Assembly: GCA_023251695.1 (NCBI GenBank) | Contig: JAHEYE010000037.1 | Coordinates: 1 to 22,652, forward strand | DNA length: 22,652 bases | Origin: Sphingobacteriaceae bacterium | GTDB taxonomy: Bacteria; Bacteroidota; Bacteroidia; B-17B0; Aurantibacillaceae | Direction of reading: 5' to 3' | Shown here: positions 1 to 7,684 of the stretch, in pieces | How positions within the stretch are numbered: the first letter of the stretch is position 1 | Layout: each line of letters begins with the position of its first letter | Made by a program: the position numbers and the translations under genes | Notes under the pieces: model-generated | What the model was told of the DNA's origin: nothing | Seen by the model: the letters and a program-made list of their open reading frames with translations, nothing else | The model's database searches: none

Positions 1-303
1 TAAATAATCGAGCGCGCTGAACTTAAAAGCCTGTACAGCATAAGTATCAAATGCAGTAATGAAAATAATTTTAAAGTTAACGGGGCTTAATTTTTTAATC
101 AGATCGAAACCTGTTCCTCCCGGCATATTGATATCGAGTAAAACAACATCCGGACGATGTTTTTTTATTTCTGTTACTGCGCTTTCCACATCTTCTGCTT
201 CGGCAAGAACAACAGCCGACGGGTAATACATGCTTAGCAGATGCCGAAGGGTAGTACGTATCTTCGACTCATCATCAACAATTACTATCTTCAGGTTTAC
301 CAT
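1..303 (-). CDS. Response regulator, receiver domain (partial, LytTR type likely)
   Basis: The N-terminal 101 residues are visible, read leftwards from an ATG at 303; the rest is outside the window. They form a CheY-like receiver domain: paired acidic residues D10/D11 after a hydrophobic first strand (IVIVDDE), the phospho-acceptor D57 in VVLLDINMPG, T83 in FITAF, and the conserved lysine K94 in the AFKFSALDYL segment. That last segment is typical of LytR/AlgR regulators, which usually continue into a LytTR DNA-binding domain, but the output domain is not visible. The gene lies 38 nt downstream of a LytS-type histidine kinase on the same strand, so the two are very likely a cognate pair, with the kinase phosphorylating D57. 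Receiver assignment is seen directly; LytTR output is inferred from the partner kinase class. Confidence 0.93.
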   Translation of the reverse strand, partial: MVNLKIVIVDDESKIRTTLRHLLSMYYPSAVVLAEAEDVESAVTEIKKHRPDVVLLDINMPGGTGFDLIKKLSPVNFKIIFITAFDTYAVQAFKFSALDYL

Positions 304-341
304 TATATAAAACTAATAAAAAAAGGTGTAAAAGCAAGAAT

Positions 342-2384
342 TTAAAGCGGGATAGAAAAAACCACCTTAGTACCTGTGTTTTCACTGTTTTCACCGGAAA
401 TGTCGGAAATTGAAAAACTTAGTTTTTGTTTTTTTGATTTATTAAGTGCGGCTAGCCTCTCTTTGGTAATTTGCATTGCCATCGATTTGTGTTTCTTTTG
501 CTTTTCATTTTCTGCGGCCTTGTTAATACCGATTCCATTATCCTTTACTATTACAACCAGATTGTCACTTTGTAAATGAAAACTTATTTCAACTTTACCC
601 GTTTGCTTACTGCCTCTGAATCCGTGTTCGATGGCATTCTCAATAAAAGGTTGGGTGAGCATAGGCGGAATCTGAACATCATTAGGATCTAAATGATCAT
701 CCACATCAATGGTATAAATCAAATTATTTTCGAGACGCAGTTTCTGCAGACTTAAATAATATTCGAGGGTTTTAATTTCTTTTTCAAGTGTAATGTACTC
801 GGAAACGGAGTTATCAAGGATCAACCGCATTAAACGTGCAAAATCCGAAAGATAACGTCCGGCTTCTTTAGGTTGGTTTTCGTAAATAAAACTTTCGATA
901 GAGGCGAGAGCATTAAAAATAAAGTGCGGATTCATTTGCGAGCGCAATAATTTTTGTTCGAGCTGAATTGCTTTTTGCTGCGATTTTAATTTGTTTTGCT
1001 GCAACACAAGCCAAGCAGTAATTACGATTATGATAAGTAATATGGCGAGACCAAGCAGCGAGTAATTTCTCCTCTCAAGCTGCAGCAGTTGAATTTGGTT
1101 TTGGTCGGCCAAACGCCGCTTTTCTAATTTCGTAACGGCCTCTTTCTTCGCAAAATCAAAATTCATTTCCGAGCGGACCATTTGTTTAGTATTCTCTTCA
1201 TTGTAAATACTGTCCCTTGTGGTTACAAATGCTTTAAAGTACTTTAATGAAAGCTTGTAATTCCCCTTGATCTCATTTGCCTGACTAAGCATGTCATTTG
1301 CGACCTTCACGCCTTCTAAATATCCCACTTCCTTACATAGGCTAAGTCCTTCTTCAAGATATTTTATTGCTTTATCGTATTCTTTAAGCTCGATGTAAAT
1401 GGCAGCGGTGTTTAAGCTTGCTTCTGCTTTTAGGGTCTGGTCGCCGATATCGCCGGCGTGTCGCAGAGCTTCCTGATTATTTTTTAAAGCCTCCGGATAA
1501 TTTTGAAGTTTAAAGTAAATACTAGCGAGTTTAGAATACGCTTCTCCAACCCTGCGCACATCTCCTGATTGTGTGTTTAATTGTAAAGCTTCTGAACTAA
1601 ATTTGATCGCTTCGGTGTAATTTTTGAGTTTGGAGTAAGTGGCCCCGATCTCCATTAAACAAGTCGATACATCTCTAACTTCTCCCACCTCTTTAAATAC
1701 CTTCAGCGCTGTTAAATAATATTTTAGAGCCTGTTTATGATTTTCCTGGAAGGTGTAAACATTTGCCAAGTTATGATAAGAGGAGGCAATGCCATACTTA
1801 TCACCCAACTGCTGTCTTATCTGCAACGCGTTGAGGTGATTTTTAAGGGCTTCCGGATAATTCCCCTGCATTTGAAAAACATTTCCAATATTATTGTAGC
1901 ATCTGCCGATGCCTTCCGTGTCATTAATTTGTTCGCTTATTTTTAATGAGAGTGTTTGATATGAAATAGCCTTAGGGTAATTACCCATGTCATAATAAAT
2001 GTTACCGACGAGATTATATGATTTGATCACAGAATTCATGTCGCCTATTTGTTTAAGGATCTTGACAGAAGAAAGAAAATAAGAAATGGCTTTTAGATAA
2101 TGACCTTTTGCATAATAAAAACTTCCTTGTCTGCTTAGGGAGGTAGCCTTGCCTTTTGGGAAGTTAAGTTTTTCGGCAAGTAAATTTTCAAGTACCGCGT
2201 ACTTTAAAGTACTATCGTAATCCCCCGTTGCAATACAATTCTTCGAGATCTGATCCAGGATATTTACCTTATTGGTATCTTCTTTAGCTGTTTTTAATAA
2301 AAATTTTAAAGAATCAATATTGTGTTGTTGCGAATAGCACGTTGCGTAAACGAAAATAAAAAGGAAGGTGATTATTTTTTTCAT
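342..2384 (-). CDS. TPR-repeat sensor histidine kinase, LytS/YehU type
   Basis: A 680-residue membrane sensor kinase. It begins with a signal peptide ending near CYSQ, followed by about eight TPR repeats (roughly residues 80-385, with YNNIGNVF- and ALKYY-type helices), a short coiled region, one membrane segment (about 441-461) and a second coiled stretch. The cytoplasmic part has the His_kinase motif with phospho-acceptor H487 in QMNPHFIFNAL, then an HATPase_c domain with ENAIEHG (N583) and DNGIG (615-619). The second glycine box is degenerate (HKSMAMQITKERL), as is common in this class. TPRs outside the membrane probably sense a protein or peptide, but the ligand is unknown. An in-frame TTG lies two codons upstream at 2390; I chose the ATG at 2384 because it starts a clean MKKIITF signal peptide. 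GGAGG in the end of the upstream gene may act as a ribosome binding site. It is the third gene of a four-gene operon. Confidence 0.95.
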   Translation of the reverse strand: MKKIITFLFIFVYATCYSQQHNIDSLKFLLKTAKEDTNKVNILDQISKNCIATGDYDSTLKYAVLENLLAEKLNFPKGKATSLSRQGSFYYAKGHYLKAISYFLSSVKILKQIGDMNSVIKSYNLVGNIYYDMGNYPKAISYQTLSLKISEQINDTEGIGRCYNNIGNVFQMQGNYPEALKNHLNALQIRQQLGDKYGIASSYHNLANVYTFQENHKQALKYYLTALKVFKEVGEVRDVSTCLMEIGATYSKLKNYTEAIKFSSEALQLNTQSGDVRRVGEAYSKLASIYFKLQNYPEALKNNQEALRHAGDIGDQTLKAEASLNTAAIYIELKEYDKAIKYLEEGLSLCKEVGYLEGVKVANDMLSQANEIKGNYKLSLKYFKAFVTTRDSIYNEENTKQMVRSEMNFDFAKKEAVTKLEKRRLADQNQIQLLQLERRNYSLLGLAILLIIIVITAWLVLQQNKLKSQQKAIQLEQKLLRSQMNPHFIFNALASIESFIYENQPKEAGRYLSDFARLMRLILDNSVSEYITLEKEIKTLEYYLSLQKLRLENNLIYTIDVDDHLDPNDVQIPPMLTQPFIENAIEHGFRGSKQTGKVEISFHLQSDNLVVIVKDNGIGINKAAENEKQKKHKSMAMQITKERLAALNKSKKQKLSFSISDISGENSENTGTKVVFSIPL

Positions 2385-2391
2385 CAGCAAT

Positions 2392-2733
2392 TTATCCTCC
2401 CGCCTTTTTTATTTTATAACCTTCTTTGGTGAGTATCACAACTATCTTATCCCTGTTATCGCCTTGAATTAAAATTTCACCATTTTTTGTATTGCCGCCA
2501 ACACCACATTTTTGTTTTAAGAGTTTCGCTAAAATTTCCAAATCACTTTCCGGCCCGACAAATCCTGTTACGCGGCTCAATAACTTTCCACCACCTAATC
2601 TATCCAAATACACTTTCAGATTTTGTTGTTGTGGCGGCAAACTACGTGCGCTTAAATTTGTTTCGGTTTCGTATTTGAAATCCGGATTGGTTGAATAAAC
2701 CACACCGGCTCTGTTTTTATCTTTCTTGCTCAT
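2392..2733 (-). CDS. yciH: eIF1/SUI1-like translation factor (YciH family)
   Basis: A 113-residue protein whose C-terminal two thirds (about residues 38-110) match the SUI1/eIF1 fold as known for bacterial YciH: LKVYLDRLGGGK, a VTGF segment, then LAKLLKQKCGVGG and the ILIQGD...I...L...GY core. The N-terminal 35 residues are polar and probably disordered. YciH-type proteins are proposed to influence start-codon fidelity or translation under stress, but their bacterial role is only partly known. The start overlaps the stop of the upstream TPR gene by 4 nt (ATGA), and the kinase gene begins within 8 nt of its stop, so it is firmly inside this operon. Its placement between two TPR signalling genes is odd and may be coincidental co-transcription. 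Confidence 0.9.
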   Translation of the reverse strand: MSKKDKNRAGVVYSTNPDFKYETETNLSARSLPPQQQNLKVYLDRLGGGKLLSRVTGFVGPESDLEILAKLLKQKCGVGGNTKNGEILIQGDNRDKIVVILTKEGYKIKKAGG

Positions 2734-3815
2734 CGTTTATATCGTATTAAAACAAACGGGATAACAATTAAAAGTAATGAAAGTAAAGCTAATAACAACA
2801 TATTCTTTATGGGCTTCTTAGTAAAATCGGATTTAGGCTCTTCAATTTCTTTAAAATTAAATTTAAGTTCACTGCCTTCTGTTAAGAGAATGCTATCGTT
2901 CAATTGCTTATAAAGTTTAAAATATTTGAAAGATGATTGGTAATTCTTTTTCTGCTCCTCCAATTCAGAAAATAATTTGTAATAGTTTATTTTTCCCTGT
3001 GCGTAGCCTATTTTATCAGAGATCACTAAAGCTAAACCTAAATTCTCTTCAGCAAGAATAGTATTATTTTGTTTAAGCGCTATTTCTGCAATGCTTAAAT
3101 GCGAATCGCAAACATCTAAATCCAATCCCATTAAATCTCTTAACTCAAGCGCATCATAATTATAAGCTAATGCTTTTTCGTTATTTCCCTGGTCGGAATA
3201 AACCTGTGCCAGATTATTCAAACAGATAGCTTTAATTTCGTAATCATAAAGTTGTTTCCCTAGTTCAAAAGCTTTCAAATAATTCTCTCTGGCGGCATCT
3301 AATTGTTTTTGATTATGTTTAAGAACCGCTAAATTGATGAGAACGTTGGCCACATTCTTTTTGTCGTTTAACGAATTGTGATAAGCGATAGCTTTCAAAT
3401 AAAAATGTTCTACTTTCTCAAAGTGTCCTAGCGCCAAATAAGCATTACCCAAATTAGTATAGCCAAAAGCTATGCCCGAAATATTATTTAAGGCTATAGT
3501 GTTTGATAAGTATTCTTCAAAATAAACAACAGCTCTTTTGTAATGACCATGGTGATAAAATAAGATGCCGAGTAAATTTTTGCTTTTTGCAATATGTTTT
3601 TGTGATTGACTTTTTTTAGCAACCCACTCACAATTCTGAGCGAATGAATAAGCCAATTGCGGATCTTTATCTTTCAGCTCAAATCCTATCGTGTACAATT
3701 GATTCACTTTTTCGGTATCATTTTCAATCTTCAGAGTATAAGTTAATAGAGTATCAGGATCCTGCCCGAAAGCAAGCGTCCTTAAAAAAAGAAAAACTAT
3801 CAGAAACCTTAGCAT
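2730..3815 (-). CDS. TPR-repeat membrane protein without kinase domain
   Basis: A 361-residue protein with a signal peptide (MLRFLIVFLFLRTLAFGQ), six or more TPR-like repeats (about residues 60-310; GYTNLGNAYLALGHFEKVEHFY is typical) and a single C-terminal membrane segment (about 338-356) ending in a short basic tail (IRYKR). The architecture matches the sensor half of the TPR histidine kinase two genes downstream, but there is no kinase or other cytoplasmic output domain. It is the first gene of the operon and has a perfect -7 element only 8 nt before its ATG. It may be an accessory sensor or scaffold for the downstream kinase, or the remnant of a duplicated kinase; neither can be decided here. 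The architecture is clear, the function unknown. Confidence 0.9.
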   Translation of the reverse strand: MLRFLIVFLFLRTLAFGQDPDTLLTYTLKIENDTEKVNQLYTIGFELKDKDPQLAYSFAQNCEWVAKKSQSQKHIAKSKNLLGILFYHHGHYKRAVVYFEEYLSNTIALNNISGIAFGYTNLGNAYLALGHFEKVEHFYLKAIAYHNSLNDKKNVANVLINLAVLKHNQKQLDAARENYLKAFELGKQLYDYEIKAICLNNLAQVYSDQGNNEKALAYNYDALELRDLMGLDLDVCDSHLSIAEIALKQNNTILAEENLGLALVISDKIGYAQGKINYYKLFSELEEQKKNYQSSFKYFKLYKQLNDSILLTEGSELKFNFKEIEEPKSDFTKKPIKNMLLLALLSLLLIVIPFVLIRYKR

Positions 3816-3823
3816 ATTGGGTT

Positions 3824-3831
3824 CAAATTTA
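3824..3831 (-). promoter_or_regulatory. Promoter -7 element for the TPR/kinase operon
   Basis: On the minus strand this reads TAAATTTG, a full match to the Bacteroidota -7 consensus TAnnTTTG. It ends 8 nt before the ATG at 3815, so transcription would begin at or almost at the start codon. No clear -33 TTTG is seen at the usual spacing. The divergent protease gene starts at 3857, so both promoters share about 41 nt. Confidence 0.45.
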
Positions 3832-3856
3832 TAATTTTATGGCGTAAACACCGCTT

Positions 3857-5581
3857 ATGATCCGCTATAAATTATTCCAAAAGCATCCGGCCTCGCATTA
3901 TATCTATATCGACTTAATAATAGATAATATTAAATCAGATGTTTTAAACTTGCAATTGCCCTCATGGCGTCCCGGACGGTATGAATTGGGCAATTTCGCC
4001 AAGAACATAAAAAAGGTTGATGTTTTCGACGGGAAAGGAAATGAATTGGAATTTACTAAAACCTCAAAAGACACATGGTTAGTATATACAAAAGGCGTTT
4101 CTGAAATAAAACTTACTTACAGTTATTATGCCGCCGAATTAAATGCGGGGGCCTGTTTTGCGGATGAAAATCAACTGTATGTGAATCCGGTGCATTTATG
4201 TATGTATGTGCCTGAAAGAATGAACGAAGAACATGAAATTGAATTGGTAATTCCGGACTCTTATAAAATTGCTTGTCAGCTGAAAGCAATAAACAAAACA
4301 ATAACTGCAAAAAATTTCGATGAATTGGCTGATTCGCCTTTTATCGCAAGTGCAGGCATTCAGACCGATTTTTACGAAGTTTCCGGCACTAAGTTTTATT
4401 TACATTTTAATGGGGAATGCAAACCTGATTTCGAGAAAATAAAAAAACATTTTTCCTCATTTACAGAATCACAATTGAAATTCTGGGGCGATTTCCCTTT
4501 TGATGAATACCATTTTTTACTTCTGGTTTTGCCACATAAATTCTATCATGGTGTTGAACATCAGAAGAGCACAGTCATTGTTTTAGGTCCCGGTTATCAT
4601 CTCAATGAGGGAAAAACGTATGAAGATTTGCTGGGCGTGTGTTCTCATGAATTATTCCATGCATGGAATGTAAAGTGTATCCGTCCGGTTGAAATGCTTC
4701 CTTACGATTTCACCAAAGAAAATTATGCGCGTACCGGTTATGTTTATGAAGGTTTCACTACTTATTACGGCGATGTGATGCTGCGCAAATCGGGCGTGTT
4801 TAGTGATGAACAATATTTTGAGACATTGGAAGAACGCTTACAAAAGCACTTTCACAATTACGGAAGGTTTAATTTATCGGTGGCCGGCAGCAGTTGGGAA
4901 ACCTGGCTGGATGGATATGTTCCGGGCGCCCCTTATCGTAAAACATCTATTTATGATGAAGGAAATTTAGTTGCTTTCATGCTTGATATTTTGATCATGA
5001 AGAATACCCAAAACAAAAAATCACTAAAGGATGTTTGCAGGGTTTTATATAATGAATTCGGAAAAAAGAATAAGGGGTATTCTGAAACAGATATTATTAA
5101 ACTATGTGAAGATGTAGCAGGCGTTTCATTAAAGGATTTCTTCAAAAAATACGTTTATGGAACAGAAGACTTTGAAGTAATGCTGAATGATTGTTTTGAC
5201 TATGTTGGTTTAGAAATGCAAAAACGACCGAGCCATTTTAAAAGTGAAAGTGACTTTGGTTTCAAAATCGCGGAACAAGCCCATATTAGTAAAGTAACAT
5301 TAGTAGCGCCATTTTCGCCCGCGTGGAAAGCAGGACTTTCCATTGGTGATGAAATTATGTTGGTAAATGGAAGGGATGTCAAAAATGATTTGAACCATTG
5401 GTTAAACCATTTTTCAGGCAATGAAATTGTCCTTACCGTTTCATCACAGGGTTCAATTAAAACGATTCAAATGAATAAGCAGGAGTCTGTAAGTTATTTT
5501 CACTTATATAAAATTGTCTTCAAAAACGGCGGTTCCGTTCAGCAAAAGGCTAGCTACAACAAGTGGTTGCTTGAAAACTAA
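3857..5581 (+). CDS. M61 family metalloprotease with C-terminal PDZ domain
   Basis: A 574-residue predicted zinc peptidase of the M61 (glycyl aminopeptidase) family. The order is an N-terminal beta-rich domain (1-170), the catalytic gluzincin domain with HELFH at 264-268 (H264, E265, H268) followed by AWNVKCIRP, and the third zinc ligand E298 in GYVYEGFTTYYG 30 residues later. A PDZ domain follows at about 460-545 (APFSPAWKAGLSIGDEIMLVNG). All active-site residues expected for the family are present and the length is normal. There is no signal peptide, so it is probably cytoplasmic. M61 enzymes remove N-terminal residues, often glycine, from peptides; the physiological substrate is not known. 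It is divergent from the TPR operon and followed by no obvious terminator before the next gene. Confidence 0.93.
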   Translation: MIRYKLFQKHPASHYIYIDLIIDNIKSDVLNLQLPSWRPGRYELGNFAKNIKKVDVFDGKGNELEFTKTSKDTWLVYTKGVSEIKLTYSYYAAELNAGACFADENQLYVNPVHLCMYVPERMNEEHEIELVIPDSYKIACQLKAINKTITAKNFDELADSPFIASAGIQTDFYEVSGTKFYLHFNGECKPDFEKIKKHFSSFTESQLKFWGDFPFDEYHFLLLVLPHKFYHGVEHQKSTVIVLGPGYHLNEGKTYEDLLGVCSHELFHAWNVKCIRPVEMLPYDFTKENYARTGYVYEGFTTYYGDVMLRKSGVFSDEQYFETLEERLQKHFHNYGRFNLSVAGSSWETWLDGYVPGAPYRKTSIYDEGNLVAFMLDILIMKNTQNKKSLKDVCRVLYNEFGKKNKGYSETDIIKLCEDVAGVSLKDFFKKYVYGTEDFEVMLNDCFDYVGLEMQKRPSHFKSESDFGFKIAEQAHISKVTLVAPFSPAWKAGLSIGDEIMLVNGRDVKNDLNHWLNHFSGNEIVLTVSSQGSIKTIQMNKQESVSYFHLYKIVFKNGGSVQQKASYNKWLLEN

Positions 5582-5642
5582 ATTTGGCAGATTAGAAAAA
5601 ATACTTTTATTTAGTAGCATTAACCCTTAAAACCTAAAACCT

Positions 5643-6002
5643 ATGATGATTGGATTTATTATTATGATTTTGCTTTGGCTTGCAATCGTTGCGTTTGTCA
5701 TTATTTCACAATGGAAAATTTTTACTAAAGCCGGACAACCTGGATGGGCTATTTTCGTTCCTATTTACAACTTTCTTATTATTCTTAAAATTGTAAATAA
5801 ACCGTGGTGGTGGATATTTCTGATGATGATTCCGATAGCAAATATTGTATTCATGATTATTATTTTACACCGCCTATCTTTGTCGTTCGGAAAAGGTGCC
5901 GGATTTACTGTTGGCTTACTTTTACTGGGTATAGTTTTTTACGGTATTCTAGCCTTTGACAGTTCTGTTTACAAGAAAATTGAAGACGCACCTGCTGCTT
6001 AA
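5643..6002 (+). CDS. DUF5684-like small membrane protein
   Basis: A 119-residue integral membrane protein with about four hydrophobic segments. After the first helix comes FTKAGQPGWAIFVPIYNFLIILKI and then a tryptophan-rich KPWWW segment, a pattern I associate with the DUF5684 family of small membrane proteins of unknown function. The start ATGATGATTGG leads directly into the first helix; the second ATG in the pair is equally possible. It is 61 nt after the protease gene and is followed by a strong hairpin terminator, so it may be the last gene of a two-gene transcript or transcribed alone. No catalytic motif is visible. Confidence 0.8.
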   Translation: MMIGFIIMILLWLAIVAFVIISQWKIFTKAGQPGWAIFVPIYNFLIILKIVNKPWWWIFLMMIPIANIVFMIIILHRLSLSFGKGAGFTVGLLLLGIVFYGILAFDSSVYKKIEDAPAA

Positions 6003-6020
6003 TTGAATTATAAATTTCTA

Positions 6021-6059
6021 GCCCGCTTTGATTCTAAATGCAATTAAAGCGGGCTTTTT
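6021..6059 (+). terminator. Rho-independent terminator
   Basis: A perfect 9-bp stem, GCCCGCTTT (6021-6029) with AAAGCGGGC (6046-6054), a 16-nt loop and a run of five T after it. It sits 18 nt downstream of the DUF5684-like gene. Confidence 0.9.
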
Positions 6060-6074
6060 CATTTTACAAAACGC

Positions 6075-6104
6075 TTTGTTAATAACCTTTAGGATTTAGG
6101 TTTG
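6075..6104 (+). promoter_or_regulatory. Bacteroidota-type promoter for the DUF4190-like gene
   Basis: TTTG at 6075-6078, an 18-nt spacer, and TAGGTTTG at 6097-6104 match the -33/-7 consensus in both parts. It lies between the upstream terminator and the gene at 6162, giving a predicted leader of about 50 nt. Confidence 0.65.
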
Positions 6105-6161
6105 CTTAACTCTGAAATTTCGCTTTTTTTTGAGACATATTAATCAATTAAAAAATAAAAC

Positions 6162-6617
6162 ATGGAACAAACAAACAATGCCGGACCAACCAATGCAGGA
6201 AAAGGCATGGGCGTAGCCGGATTCGTAATTTCTTTAGTAGCACTGGTATTATGGATTTTTGTTAGCGGAGCTGCAGTATTAGCTGCTGTTGCCGGTGGCG
6301 GTATGGGATTGGCAATTTTTTGGGCCGTAGTTAGCTTATTGGGTACATTATTAAGCGTAATGGGCTTTATGAAGGCAAAAGCCGGAAATGGTAAAAAAGG
6401 TATGGCAATTGCCGGTTTAGTTATCGGTTTAGTTGCAACCTTATTATCTGTACGTACAGTTTTTGCAGTAAAAACTGTTCATGAAACTGCCGGTGACCTT
6501 GGCAAAGAATTATTAGAGAAAATGGGTGAAGGTATGAAAGAAGGGATGCAGCAAGCAATGGATTCGTTGCAAAATGAATTGCATGAAGCAGCTCCTGCAG
6601 ATACAACTGCCCACTAA
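6162..6617 (+). CDS. DUF4190-like membrane protein
   Basis: A 151-residue protein with a short polar N-terminus, glycine- and alanine-rich membrane segments at about 18-40, 48-68 and 80-103, and a charged helical tail (about 105-151: DLGKELLEKMGEGMKEGMQQAMDSLQ without a stop in heptad spacing). The segment NAGKGMGVAGFVISLVAL and the later GKKGMAIAGLVIGLVA resemble the DUF4190 pattern of paired glycine-rich helices preceded by a lysine/glycine turn. The function of the family is unknown. The gene has its own promoter and terminator, so it is monocistronic. Confidence 0.8.
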   Translation: MEQTNNAGPTNAGKGMGVAGFVISLVALVLWIFVSGAAVLAAVAGGGMGLAIFWAVVSLLGTLLSVMGFMKAKAGNGKKGMAIAGLVIGLVATLLSVRTVFAVKTVHETAGDLGKELLEKMGEGMKEGMQQAMDSLQNELHEAAPADTTAH

Positions 6618-6638
6618 TATCGGTTTACAACCTTTTAT

Positions 6639-6670
6639 AAAAAGCCTCTGAAAACATCAGGGGCTTTTTT
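6639..6670 (+). terminator. Rho-independent terminator
   Basis: AAAAAGCCTCTGA (6639-6651) pairs with TCAGGGGCTTTTT (6657-6669), with one G-T pair, a 5-nt loop and a T tract. It ends the DUF4190-like gene. Its T tract runs directly into the -7 element of the next gene. Confidence 0.88.
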
Positions 6671-6678
6671 TATTTTTG
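6671..6678 (+). promoter_or_regulatory. Promoter -7 element overlapping a terminator T tract
   Basis: TATTTTTG is a full TAnnTTTG match 15 nt before the ATG at 6694. No TTTG is found at the -33 position, which falls inside the terminator hairpin, so the promoter is less certain than others in the window. Confidence 0.4.
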
Positions 6679-6693
6679 ATGTAAAATAAAAAC

Positions 6694-7221
6694 ATGGAAA
6701 CATCAATCGATAATTCATTCGAGCAGGCAATGCAGGAACCTAAGCGTCCGCAAATGCTGACTGTTATTTGCATCTTAACATTTATATGGTGCGGCTTAAG
6801 TATCCTATTCGGGATTTGGGGTATTATTCAGAATACACCCGAACACATGGCGGAAAGCGTTGATCAGGTTCGCCAATTCAGTCCGGAGATGGCCGACCAA
6901 ATGGAAGAGCAAATGCTGAGTATGCAGGATAATGTTTATATGCAGATCTCACCTTACCTTAATTTTGTTTACATTTTATTGTCGTTCCTGGGCGCATTTA
7001 TGATGTGGAAATTACAGAAAAAAGGATTTTATCTTTATCTGGCAGGCGAACTTTTACCTTATCTGGGTTTCTTGGTTGCAGGAAAAGAAACAATGGCCAT
7101 GATGGGCTCTGCAGGTGGCGGTGCCGGACAAATTGCGGGTGCAGTTATGATTGTATTAATGCTGATTTTTGATGCGGCATTTATTATTATGTACGGACTG
7201 AACCTGAAAAAAATGAACTAA
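6694..7221 (+). CDS. Four-helix membrane protein, unknown family
   Basis: A 175-residue membrane protein with a 20-residue cytoplasmic N-terminus (QEPKRPQMLTVI), a first membrane helix at about 22-44, a methionine- and glutamate-rich external loop (about 48-85: MAESVDQVRQFSPEMADQ and a following EEQMLSMQ), and further helices at about 88-105, 111-128 and 144-168. I do not recognise a characterised family. The Met-rich loop might bind copper but could equally be a simple amphipathic helix. It stands alone between a terminator upstream and another downstream, directly before the arsenic operon. Confidence 0.8.
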   Translation: METSIDNSFEQAMQEPKRPQMLTVICILTFIWCGLSILFGIWGIIQNTPEHMAESVDQVRQFSPEMADQMEEQMLSMQDNVYMQISPYLNFVYILLSFLGAFMMWKLQKKGFYLYLAGELLPYLGFLVAGKETMAMMGSAGGGAGQIAGAVMIVLMLIFDAAFIIMYGLNLKKMN

Positions 7222-7228
7222 GTGCATT

Positions 7229-7265
7229 AAGGGCCGCGTTAAAAACGTTAAAGCCCTTTTTTTAT
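7229..7265 (+). terminator. Rho-independent terminator
   Basis: AAGGGC (7229-7234) pairs with GCCCTT (7253-7258), with an inner CGTT/AACG stem, followed by a long T tract. It separates the membrane-protein gene from the arsR promoter region, so the arsenic operon is insulated from upstream transcription. Confidence 0.85.
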
Positions 7266-7269
7266 TCAG

Positions 7270-7297
7270 ATATTAATCGTAATTTTACGATTAATAT
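7270..7297 (+). promoter_or_regulatory. ArsR operator: 13-bp perfect inverted repeat over the arsR start
   Basis: ATATTAATCGTAA (7270-7282), a 2-nt TT centre, and its exact reverse complement TTACGATTAATAT (7285-7297) form a 28-bp palindrome. It covers a likely -7 element (TAATTTTA, 7280-7287, one mismatch) and the first two bases of the arsR ATG at 7296. ArsR-family repressors bind such dyads at their own promoter and let go on binding As(III). A bound dimer here would block both promoter and start site. Confidence 0.85.
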
Positions 7298-7625
7298 GGG
7301 AACAACAAAAACTAAAGAATTTACAGGTAAGGAAATAAAACTTGCCAAATATGCCAAAGCATTAGGTCATCCCGCGCGGATTGCGATTCTTCAGCTGCTG
7401 CTGAAAGAACAGAATTGTATTTGCGGTGATATTGTAAATGAATTGCCTTTATCGCAAAGCACAGTTTCGCAACATTTAAAAGAATTGAAAGAGGCAGGAT
7501 TAATTAAAGGAGACATTGACGGTGTAAAAATCTGTTATTGTGTTGATGAAAAAGAGTGGAAAAATGCAAAACAGGTATTAAATAATTTATTTGAAAGCTT
7601 TGTGGTAAAACCAAAATGCTGTTAA
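7296..7625 (+). CDS. arsR: ArsR/SmtB family arsenic-responsive repressor
   Basis: A 109-residue winged-helix repressor. The N-terminal ALGHPARIAIL helix (22-32) and the recognition helix LSQSTVSQHLKELKEAGLI (52-70) are diagnostic. The metal-sensing cysteines are C41 and C43 in EQNCICGDIV, at the place of the CVC motif of E. coli ArsR, plus C80/C82 near the wing and a terminal C108-C109 pair. A third As(III) ligand could come from either of these extra pairs. The ATG at 7296 is the only plausible start and sits on the edge of the operator palindrome, implying autoregulation and a leaderless or nearly leaderless mRNA. It is the first gene of arsR-arsC-aqp-sigZ. Confidence 0.95.
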   Translation: MGTTKTKEFTGKEIKLAKYAKALGHPARIAILQLLLKEQNCICGDIVNELPLSQSTVSQHLKELKEAGLIKGDIDGVKICYCVDEKEWKNAKQVLNNLFESFVVKPKCC

Positions 7626-7684
7626 TCTGAAATAAATATAGCAATGCAAATCAAATTTTGTTCTGTAATTTTTTTAAAAAATAA

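Noticed and set aside
2385..2390. TTG start two codons upstream for the histidine kinase
   Set aside because: The ATG at 2384 starts a standard MKK signal peptide and has GGAGG 11 nt upstream; TTG adds only two residues.
7626..7684. Internal promoter before arsC (TAATTTTT)
   Set aside because: Only a partial match in an AT-rich 59-nt gap and no TTTG at the right distance; co-transcription with arsR is simpler.
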